DNA of 64,000 nt from Cannabis sativa (Eukaryota > Streptophyta > Magnoliopsida > Rosales > Cannabaceae), in contig NC_083605.1 of NCBI RefSeq assembly GCF_029168945.1, positions 20,349,280-20,413,279 on the forward strand, read 5' to 3'. Shown one piece after another: positions 22,701 through 34,700 of this stretch (its first letter is position 1; every line of letters starts with the position of its first letter). The translations under genes were made by a program, and so were the position numbers. The notes under the pieces are model-generated. The model had not been told where the DNA came from. It saw only the letters and a program-made list of their open reading frames with translations, and did no database searches.

Positions 22701-25700
22701 GAATTTCGGTTGATGAACATGTAAAACTCCACTATCCATTTTATTATATATATTTTTTTTGATTAAAAATCCACTATCCATTTTAAAATAACAAACCATC
22801 AACATCATTCACCATTTTTCGGTTTCTCTGTTTTTCCTTTTTAACCAAATCTTTTATTTTTTTTCCTTTCGGTGTGTGATAAGAAACATGACAAATTAAT
22901 TAGAATAAAAGGACAAACATAAGCCATGCAAACCCTAAATGCAAATCACAATATGATTCCCTTTAATAAACTTAGGACATTGGACTTTACCTGGCTAGGT
23001 TGCAAAGCTCTTGGTCCACTCACTTTCCTTGATTTCTCAAATTGGGGGAGGATTCTGGTCATGTGGCCTAGAGTACCTATGAAGGATAGCCTAGCAAGTA
23101 CCTGTAAAAGAATTATTAGTTTTATACACATGGTTGGTGGTCAACAATAATAACTTGCTGATAAGTTCCACACTAATTCCACTTAACTATTAACTATGCT
23201 TTAGCAGACACATGTGACCTGCCTCAAAACAGAGAATTCAGATTTGCAAGACCCCAATTACCTCAACAACAAAATTCTATCAACTAATCGAGATAAAATG
23301 TGCCAGAAAGTTTACGGAAAAACTTCAAATTTAACTAATTCAGGGACAATTATGAGATCTTTCTCATTATTTAGGGACCAACCAAAGTACTAAATACTAA
23401 AGAGAATATAGTATAAACCAAAAAATTGGATGAAAGCGCATATATGCTGAAAAACAAATTAGTTGAAAGCGCATATAACACCTGTGTCATGCCTTTCCGG
23501 CTCATCTTAAATCGCTTAACATCCCAATTCCCAGTAGAAAGGCTCCTCTCAAGTCCAAATGTTATACTATCTCTCACTATCCACTGCAAGAGCATAAGAA
23601 AAAAAAGAAATGATACACAATTTGCAAATAAAACAAAGGAAAAAGAAAATTGCAGATCTACATTCCATCAAAACTTCATATTTCAATCTGTTTTCTGTAT
23701 TGAAATTAATCATAGGTTGCAGAAAAATTGAGCACATATAGTAAAAATGAATCTGATAAAAGAAAAATTAGACAAAAGCTACACTAGAATGAAATGAAAC
23801 CTAGCCTAAAAATGCCAAAGGATAGAACCAAACAATATAGTTTTCCCAGTGTAATCATTATTTCTTCTTCCACTAGTAAAGAAAATTTAGCCAGGTCAAT
23901 TACATTTGCAGTTGTCCACTGAACATGCACCCTAGAAAAGAATTAGATAACAACCATTCACTTGAGACCATCTAACTAATGGAACTCTTGTTAGTGTTTT
24001 TTCATCTGTATCCACAAAGAAATAAATTATAAGTTAAATCATTTTAGTTCCAATATCCGCAAACCTCCTAAAAACATTGGAAAAGCCAAGTAAAAATTAG
24101 TGATAAAAAGATTTGTGCTTGTTTTAGTGTGCTTCATGCTAAAATTCTTGTAACCACGGTTTTCCCCCACCACAAGTGAGGTTTTCAATATATAACGGGA
24201 TGGGGTCAGTCTAAGGCAAGTGGCTCTTTTCTCTTTTTCAAAAAAAAAAAATAAATAAAAAGATTTCCCATCACATTTCTATCCAAATTTTTCGAGTCAT
24301 AATTTACAAAACTTACCTGAGAAAAGTCAAATCGACTACACCTGCTGGTCTTTGATAAAATAGTATCAACAGACTTCTTAGCCTCACTAATCATTGTCTT
24401 GAACAAATCCTAATACATTAAAAGAATTCCAACCCAAGTTAAAGATTTAGTTATAATACATTGTACAGCATAAGATAGGAAAATATGTGTACCTCAAAAA
24501 GTAGGGAAATAAGTTGACCAGATAACTCCAGTCGCTTGTTCCCAACATAATCCTGAAATCATCACAGTATAATTTGTTTGCTTCTATACACGCAACAAGA
24601 GTAGGTCCAATAGTAATAATTTCTCAAATCAAAGGTTTCAATCAACAGCTAAAAATTAATGCAATACAGATTACTGGCAGCCTGATATGAGCAAAACAAA
24701 AATTTTAAAAAGTTCATCAAGCCTTTGGTCTTATAGTTGTCCGAAGACATAAATGATTCAACTCATTTTACTGGTATTAATACATTAAAAAGACACTTTT
24801 CATAGAGCCGTTGGAACTAAGAAACAACAAAAATCACACAGCTAATTAATCTTTTGAGAAAAAGGATAATATTCATTAATATTATGAGAAACAACAAAGC
24901 TTGCAAGGAACTATTTTAACATTAGGAAAACACAAATTTTCCTACACCTAGCAAAAATGGGATGGATCTATAGCAGCTCCTTCTAAGGAAGGCTCAGGAG
25001 GCTATGAGGTGTCTTGTTACAAGCTTCCCAGCATTTTGTTTACAGTAGGAAACCACGAAAGTAACCTGGGATAGAGACTAATTGTTTTTAGGGCCTATTA
25101 ATGCTGTTTGCTTCTGTTATATTTTAGTGGCTGTTTTAATTAGAGGGGGCGGGTTGGCTTTTCACATTGTATCCAAAGCCTATAAATATTTGGGGTGAGG
25201 ATTTCATTTAGGGTTAGCTTGGGAATAGAAGAGTTTGAATCTTAGCGGAGAGTACAACACTCTCAAAAGGTTGTAATTGGAGAGACTAGCCTCTCGAAAG
25301 CTAGCTGTAACTTTTACCACAATTATCAATAAAGGAATTCTTTGAAGGATTTGATCTGGTGTCTAATTTGAAGATAGAAAGTTTCTAATCTAAGGAATTT
25401 CTAACAATTTGGTACGGTGAGCTGCGGAAATGGAACCTTGGAAATAGCCAAAGAAAGGTGATTCCTCTATGGTTTCTTAGTTTCGAGCATCAAGGATGCC
25501 CTTCAGGATTCAATGCAGATGGCTCGGCAGCTTCAAGTACAGTTGCAAAAATCACAACAAGAAACTTTGCAACAACAATTCAAGAATCTCTTAGAAATTC
25601 AAGAATCTCTTGGAAATTCAAGAATCTCTTGGAAATTCAAGAATCTCTTGGAAATTCAAGAAAAATCAAGAACGATCCAAGAAAGCAAGGGAAAGGGACG

Positions 25701-28700
25701 AAATCCAAGGGCGAGCGACAACCTCAGAGCAACAAACTAGCACCAATCTCTCAGAACCACACCAGGTGATCACTGGAATGCCACCAATGGCGGAATTCCA
25801 TGCTCTATATGGAGCCACTATTTAAAACAACTATCCCATTATAGTAATAAACGAACTACTTGACGAGCCACATGGCGTTTCCATCTTTACAAAGTTGTAC
25901 CTCTAGGCAGGATATCACCAGATTTGAAAGAAACCTGAAGACGTTCACAAAAATATATTTCGAACACATGATGGGCAGTACAACTTTCTAGTGATGCCAT
26001 TCGTCCTCACGATCCCTCCATCTACTTTTTTTTTTTTGAAAAGAGAAAGAGGTCGCTAGTCTTAGACCGACCTCCCCCTGATATAGTGTAATTGCCCTCA
26101 CTTATGGCGGAGGAAAACCGTGGTAAACAAGATAAAACAACACAAACTGTCTACCCTTTTACAAGATAAGACTTAAGAAAAAGAAAATTACACCATCAGT
26201 GAATAGTTTTTTACTCAAGAGATTTCCACTCTCTGCTTAAGTCCAGAAACGAGAAGTCCTCAAAAATCCCTCCATCTACTTTTCAATCTCTCATCAACGA
26301 CATATTTTGTTCATTCCCAAGAAAGTTTGTCTAAGTATTGTTTCTTATTACATTTTAATATATAGTCCTAATGGTGAAGCTCATAAACACCATTTGACTA
26401 TTGATTTAGAATTTTTTTTATTTAATAATTGATTTAGAAATATTAAGAAAACACTTTTTACATATAAATCATACCTCAAAAGGAGCCTCGTAATACCTAA
26501 GAAATCAGAGCTAAATCTTAAATGCATAGATGAGTGTACAGCTCACCAACAGGAGGTTGTTCCGCGAAGATAAAAGACATATCAACATACACGGAAAACG
26601 ACCTCAGTATTTTATAAAAGATCTACCTTGTCATCCATTGCATCCTTGTTTAAAATTGCATCCATTATCCGCCTCAACATTACAGCAACATATATGCATT
26701 TTGGGCGAAAGTTATTATCATGCACCTAATGGAAAACAGCAAGTGTCAAATATCAATCCAGTTGAAAATACTTTGAAGGAGCAGAAAACCAGAAAAGTAC
26801 CCGAACATTAGCAAGAAATACATCTCGAAGGATTGGTGTTACTCTACCATCCTAAACAAAAGTGGAAAAAGCTGACTTCATTATAAGTTCAACATGTACA
26901 TGCAGATCCATAAAACAAAAAAGTACATACATGCATTTGCAGGCACAATTAAAAGAACTTACCTTTTCAGATGAAGCATTAGAGAACATGAACTTTTTCA
27001 CCTACAAGAATCAAGGAACTGCAGTTTGAGCAAAACAAATATATATAAATATGTATATAGTGTTGATGCAGATAAACTTCAAAAAGGTTGAATAAAAATA
27101 TATAAATGCTGCAAAGAAGAAATCATATAGACGTTTATACATTTTCCAGGAGTTTAGAGAAATAAGAAATCTGAATATCAGTACACGTATTAACTAACAA
27201 AAATTATTGTTGAAATTGTAAGATTATGGACATTAGAAAACAAAAGAAAAATCTTCTGGAGATTGCCAATCTATCATGTTCAATGAGAACATTTCTAATT
27301 AGTTACGAGTGGGAACAAGTAGTTCTAGCTGCTAATTACCCCATCAACATAATTCAATATGTTGAATTATCCAAATGAATTGAAGAGTCGGCTTTCATAG
27401 AGCATTTGGTTTTTAGAATATAGGCAATAGTTATTTATTTTGTTTATGTAATTTAAATATCTATATATACAAGTAATTTTTTTTGGAAAAGAGACAGAGG
27501 TCAAAATAAACCTCCTCCCACATATATTAGGGAGCCTCACTTATAGCGGAGGAAAATCGTAGTAACATATTGTTACTGTAGAAACACAATAACATTAAAT
27601 AAATAAGACCTAGTATTTCTCAAATAAAACAGCTTAAAAACATAAATTTAGGCCAAATCTGAATTATCTTGTCGCAGTATGCATCCCCACTCTCTAATGA
27701 GGTCTTGGAAGGAAAGGCCTTCAAAACCTTTGGTCTTATAGGCCCAAGTAGCAACCCAGAATTTGACTTTTTTCCACACCTCATGTGTGTTATTTGCTGA
27801 ATTTTCAAAATTTCTCCCATTCCTTTCTAGCAATAAGGCCTAGAAGATAGCTAAGATTGTCGTCGTCCACAACCTAAAAGTCCTTGTGCCTCCTTTTAAC
27901 TTGCATTGCATCACTTGTTGGCAGGTCTGGGGCATGCACCACTGGATGCCAAATTCTCTAATCAGTCTACCCCATAGTGATTGGCTAAACACACACTCTA
28001 AGAATTTATGGGAGATGGTTTCCCCGCTGTTCTTGCAACAGATGCACCAGCCCGGTGATAGTGATTGGTAAGGCCTGCTTCTTTACAACGAGCCGGGGAC
28101 GTTTAGCTTACCTAGAGCAAGGAGCCAGCCAAAGACTTTTTGAAGCAAAAACAAATTCTTGGAAAGTTGATTTGCAAGAAAATGTCCCACTAAGTTATGA
28201 GATCCAAACTCGAGAATCTTCAAGCAATCCAAACATTGGCTTTTGCTCAAGTACCGGAAGAAGAACGAATAGGCTTAACCTTTGTGTCTTGCAGGTTTCT
28301 TCAGTAGATTCTATCCAAAGTTGGAAGCTGACACTCATGTAGCCTCGGCCACCATTTCCTTGACACTTGTAGTACTTGTAGTAGACACTATTGCCAAATT
28401 TAGAAACAAGTTCATAAGAGCTTTCATTCCTACCATATGTCCTCCCAAATCTGATCCTCTCACTATTACCAATTTTTACGAGAACCATTTTTAGGAAGTC
28501 ATCATATAAAGCAACAATACTTTACCATGGGCCTATAGATGACAATCTTTCACCTTCCTTAGTGTCCCAAAGATTCTCGAGCACCCCATATTTGATTTTG
28601 ATAACTTTATGCCACAAAAACTTATGTTTCATTGAAAACCTTGATAACCATTTCATAAGGAATGTTATGTTTCTCAGCTCCAAGTTACCTATTCCAAGGT

Positions 28701-31700
28701 CCCCTTGAAGCCTTGGCTTACATACGGTATCCCAAGCCACCAGGTGATCTAACCCCACCATGTCGCCTCCCTCCCAGAAGAAGTCTCACATCAACTTCTC
28801 AAGGGTGTTTACAACCAATTTGGGTGCTTTAAAAAGTGATAGACAGTCAGTAGGCAATGAAAGAGGACTGATTGTATTAATATCAATCATCCTCCTCGAG
28901 ACAAGTAAGTGCTCTTCCATCCATCAAGTCGAGAAACAAATTTGGCCACTAATGGCTCCCGAAACCCTTGTTTCATAGGATTTCCACCCGACAGGAGGCC
29001 AAGATACTTCAGGGGGCATTGGCCCACTCCACAACCTAAGTTGAGAGCCAAAGATTCTACTTATTCCCCTGTCATATTCAACCCAAGTAGCTGGCTTTTG
29101 TTCGTCTTCACTTTCATCCTCCAACGAGCACTGAAGACTTGTACAATATTCAATAACACTTAGACTGAGCTTTTCACGAAGAAGACCATGTCATCTGCGA
29201 ACTAGAGATAGCTCACTTCAACTTTTTCCTTTTCAACATGGAGTCCTTCAAAGGAATTTGTTTCACTAAGACGTGTCTACTACCCTCCCTAGCACATCCA
29301 CCACAAAGGATATAAAGAGTCTCCATGTCTAAGACCCCTGCACCCAAGGAACTTAACTAAACGTCTCCCATTTATAAAAACAAAGTGAGATACAAACAAC
29401 CCTTGATCAATTTTTATTAAGATTTTTTAAAAAGGACAAGGTCAAATGTCATAGACAAACCATTATCCATAACTTTATTAAAACCTTAGTAAGGCAGAGG
29501 AAAACCAAGATTACATGTGCAATGTATACTTAATAACAATGTTTAAAATTACGCAAATAAGCCTTGAGGCGTTTTTGTTTTGTGAGGCGAGGCGTAAGTG
29601 ATGTACCCTGCTGCTATGAATTAATAATAAAATGCAGTAACAATGGAAGATGAAGAGAGAAAATTACTTCAGTGAGTGTTATTTAATCTCAGAAAACAGA
29701 GGATTACAATTTAGAGCCCTATAGGACCCCTGCTGTAAAGAGAAAGTCTCAATACATGCATAAACCCCTTAAACCTCCCAAACCAGCATATAACCAATTA
29801 CAACTCACTCAACAATTACAATAATACCCTCATAAAGTAAAAGACCACATTACCCTTGAGCAATAGCATTCTTACCTCTCCTAACATAGGTAAAACGTAC
29901 CTTAGTCCTAACATTACCCCCCCCGATGTCATGAACCTTGTCCTCAAGGTTAAAAGTAGGAAACTGTTGTCGGATGGTCTCGAACTTCTCCCATGATGCT
30001 TCAAACAAGGGCAGATTCTTCCAGCGAATCAAAACTTCAACTTCATCACTAGGTCCGTTTGGTCCATGGCGCACATTCAGCACTTCCTCGGGTTCCACTT
30101 GCAACTCCAACTCCGGAGTGAGTTGGGAAGGAAAGGTGGAAGATGAGGAAGCCGCCCCAATGACAGCTCGGAGTTGGGAAACATGAAAGACGGGGTGTAC
30201 CGCAGCACTAGGAGGAAGGTCAAGCTTATAGGCCACCTCGCCAACACGGCTCAAAACTCGAAATGGCCCATAGAAGCGGGCAGCAAGCTTCTCATTACGA
30301 CGAACAGCCAAAGTTTTCTGCCGGTATGGCCGGAGCTTGACAAACACCAAGTCACCAACCTCAAAGCGGACCTCCCGGCGGTGCTGATCCGCGGTGGTCT
30401 TCATGCGGTGTTGAGCACGGAGAAGGTGCATCTTAAGGTCATCAAGGAAAGAATCCCTATCCTCCAACAACTGGTCCACGGCTAAGACGGCCGAGCCCCC
30501 CGAATGATAACGCACTAAGGAAGGAGGATCGCGGCCATACAACACCTTGAAAGGTGTACATCCCAAAGAGGAGTGAAAGCTAGTATTGTACTAGTATTCC
30601 GCCCAAGACAACCACTTGGCCCAAACACGAGGCTTCTCAGAAGCAAAACACCGCAAGTAAGTCTCAAGGCAGCGGTTAACGACCTCTGTTTGGCCATCGG
30701 TTTGTGGATGATATGCCGTACTATGCTTCAAAAGTGTGCCCTGCTGCTTGAACAATTCTGCCCAAAAGTGACTAAGGAAAACACGATCTCGGTCGGACAC
30801 AATAGAACATGGAATACCATGGAGCTTGACAACATTGGCAAGGAAGGCCTCAGCCACAGTTTTGGCGGTAAATGGGTGGCGAAGTGGAATGAAATGGCCA
30901 TACTTGCTCAAACGATCAACCACCACAAGTATTGTGTCCACCCCTTCAGAACGAGGAAACCCTTCGATGAAATCCATAGTAATGTCATCCCACACTTGGG
31001 CGGGCAAGGGTAATGGTCTGAGCAAGCCTGCCAGAGACATCGCCATAGTCTTGTTTCTTTGACACACCTCACAATGACGAACAAAATTGACAACTTGCTG
31101 CTTCATACCAGTCCAAAACACATCAGCCCGTAGTCGTTGGTGGGTGCGTGATTCTCGGGAATGCCCACCAATGGGTGTCTCATGATACTCCTTCAAAAAC
31201 TGGGGTAAGAGAGTGGAATTGGCAGCGAGCACCACTCTTCCCTTGTACCGAAGTTGTCCATGGTCAAGGGAAAACCCGGGAACTTCCTTGTCTTGCTCCA
31301 AATCCGCACGGACCTTGGCCAACAAGGGGTCGGCCAGAACCTCTTGGTGGACCACATCCCAATCCAACCACGAAGTTGTGGAAAGAACTGCACAGGTTGC
31401 TGGAAGAACCCTGGACAGGGCGTCAGCAGCTTTGTTGGCAATGCCTGGACGGTATTGGATCTCAAAATCAAAGCCCAATAACTTGACTAACCACTTTTGG
31501 TGTTCCGCGACACCAAGTGTTGTTCCAAAAGAAATTTCAAGCTTTGTTGATCAGTTCGCACCAAAAACTTCCGACCCAACAAGTATGGCCGCCATTTAAG
31601 AATAGCGAGCACTATAGCCATGAGCTCCTTCTCATAAATAGACTTCAATTGAGCGCGGGGTTTCAGCACCTGGCTGAAGTAAGCGAGTGGCCTGCCCTCT

Positions 31701-34700
31701 TGCATTAGAACAGCCCCAAGACCATAGCCAGAAGCATCGGCTTCAATCACGAAAGGCTTAGAAAAATCCGGAAGAGCCAATATCGGGACAGCCACCAAGG
31801 CTTGTTTAAGAGCTTCAAAAGCGGTGGTAGCTTCAGCATTCCAACAAAACTTGTCTTTCTTAAGTTGCTCGGTGAGGGGACGAGCAATGGACCCGTACCC
31901 TTGCACAAACTTCCTGTAATACCCTGTGAGACCCAAAAAACCCCGAAGCTCCTTCAAGGTCGTCGGTAAAGGCCAATCTTGCATTGCTTGAACCTTGCTA
32001 GAGTCAACACTCACTCCTTCGCCTGAAATAATGTGACCCAAGTACTCCAAGCGCCGTTGAGCAAAGCAACACTTCTTCCGGTTGGCATAGAACTGGTGTT
32101 TTTCCAAGGTTGCCAATACCTCGTGCAAATGAGAGATATGGGCTTCCATAGTCGGGCTGTAAACCAGTATGTCATCGAAGAAAACCAGCACGAAACGGCG
32201 GAGATAAGGCTTAAAGATCTCATTCATGTTAGCTTGGAAGGTTGCTGGTGCATTGGTGAGTCCGAATGGCATAACCACGGAACTCGCATAATCTTCTTCA
32301 TGAAGGAAGGCTGTCTTTGGAACATCCTCGGGCCGCACCCGAATTTGGTGGTATCCCGACTTCAAGTCAAGCTTCGTAAACACCTTGGCCCCAAACAACT
32401 CATCAAGGAGTTCATCAATCACTGGAATAGGAAACTTATCAGCGATGGTTTCCTTATTGAGAGCCCGATAATCCACACAAATACGCCAACTTCCGTCTTT
32501 CTTCTTTACCAATAGCACCGGACTTGAGAAAGGACTCACACTTGGTTGGCAAATTCCCACCTTCAACATCTCACTCACCAATCTTTCAATCTCGTCTTTT
32601 TGAATATGGGGATACCGGTATGGCCGAATACTAATTGGGGTTGTTCCAGGGCGAAGGCAAATAGCATGATCACGAGGTCGTGGCGGCGGCAGTGTGTTTG
32701 GCATGTCAAAAACCCCAGAATATTGCTGAAGCAGTTCAGCCACCTGTTCTGGCATTAAATCGTCACCTTCTGTGGCACTTGTATGACTCAACTCTACCCA
32801 CAAGCCTTCCTGCACCACTTGTATCGTTTTCACCATGGTTTTGAGAGAGACCCGAGTCTTATGGAGGGTTGGGTCTCCTCGCAACTCCACTGATCTTCCC
32901 CCCACTTTGAATCGCATCACCCCTTCCTTCCAATGGTGATATGTTTCCCCCAATGTCTCCGACCCTTTGAACCCACAGAATCACATCTGTACTTCCCAAA
33001 GACAGAGGAAGGAAATCTTCCACAATATCGATAGATTGAAGAGTAATGGGTACCCCAACACAAATTCCTGTCCCCTTTACTGCCTGTCCAGTTCCCATTT
33101 GTACTCCATACGAGTCAGTAGGTGAAATAGAGATGTTATGTTTGGCCACCAATGAAGAAGCTATGAAGTTATGAGTAGCCCCACTATCAATTAGAACAAC
33201 CACCTCTTGACCATAAACACTCCCCATTAATTTCATAGTTTTAGGGGAAGTTAAACCTACCACTGAGTTCAAAGAGACCTCCACCACCTGCGCTTCTGTC
33301 TCAGCCCCCTTAGCTTCATCCATGGCTGCCATGTCTTCCAATTCTTCAAAACCATCTTGGACCAAGATGATTTGTAGTTCCGGAGCCTTACACTGGTGAC
33401 CACGAGCCCAAGGACCATCACACTTGTAGCATACCCCCCTGGCTTTCTTTTCCTGAACCTCCGACTCCGTCAAACGGCGATACCCCTTTGCTGGTGCGTC
33501 TCTGGCCACTGTAGTCGCAGGGAATCGGCTGTAATTTCCTGGGCTGTAATTCCCTTGCCAGTTTTGATTTGGTCCTTTAGAAGAAGACCAATTTCGTGGC
33601 CCACTGGAATTAATGTTACTGGGCCCACTTGAATTAACATTAGTTACCTTGTTTGGGCCCCCACTCACTGTCGGCCCACCTGGCAGTACCACCTTTGGGT
33701 TGGCTTCAACAACCTCCGCCAACTCCATCGTCTTCTCCAAGCCAATGGGTTCCAGCAAACGCAGAGTCCCCTGTATTTCCTCGTTCAGTCCTTTCATGAA
33801 GGCCGACTCCAACAATGGCTCTGCGACTGTCCCGATCGTCGCCGTCAAGGCTTCGAACTGCTGGCGGTACTCTTGTACCGTGGTTGTTTGATGCAAGGCC
33901 AGAAACCGGTCATACGTGCTTCCCTCGTGCGCTGGCATGAATCGTCGGAGAAGGAGATTCTTCAATTCCCCCCAGCTTCTGATTTCCCGGCGACCGTTCT
34001 CCCATCGGAACCAACGAAGTGCCGGTCCTTCCAAGCAAAGAACCGCCGCCTCCAATTGTTCCTCGATTGTAAATCGTTGCAAGCCAAAATACCTCTCTGC
34101 CCGATAGGTCCAGTCATCGGGGTCAGATCCCGTGAACACCGGCAATTCAATCTTCCTCGGATGGAACTCAGCCCGTCGCATCCCAACCTCCTCTCTGTTT
34201 TGATTTCCCGACCCGCTCGACCCAATCGGAGATGGAGAATTCTTCCCCCTGCGGGCTTCGCGGACCATCGGTTAGCTCGGTTGCAATCGAGCTTGGCCAC
34301 ATCAAATCGAGCTTCTCCCTAATCAACGCGATTCCTTGGTCATGGGCAGTGATCTTCTCCTTCATTGAATTCCATTCCTCTGAAGCTTGCGATTCCTCAT
34401 CCCCTGCTACCGATTGAACCTGCTCCATCACTTTCTTTGAGCTTCGCGTGTTCGTCATTCACCAAGATTACCCGCTCTGATACCAGTTGATGTACCCTGC
34501 TGCTATGAATTAATAATAAAATGCAGTAACAATGGAAGATGAAGAGAGAAAATTACTTCAGTGAGTGTTATTTAATCTCAGAAAACAGAGGATTACAATT
34601 TAGAGCCCTATAGGACCCCTGCTGTAAAGAGAAAGTCTCAATACATGCATAAACCCCTTAAACCTCCCAAACCAGCATATAACCAATTACAACTCACTCA

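Larger units (their letters stand above)
25015..26370 (+). mobile_element. Internally deleted Gypsy remnant
   Basis: A 392-bp LTR-like segment (25015-25406) starts TGTTAC and ends CTAACA. It holds a TATA box (tataaatatt, 25181-25190) and a polyadenylation signal (aataaa, 25328-25333). A gag-like open stretch follows at 25458-25825 ([16 protein letters not shown]). From about 25826 the sequence jumps to decayed gypsy [28 protein letters not shown] and, after a LINE insertion, [11 protein letters not shown] at about 26280-26310. No 3' LTR is recognised and the right boundary is approximate. It lies in NRPC2 intron 14, opposite to the gene. Confidence 0.7.
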
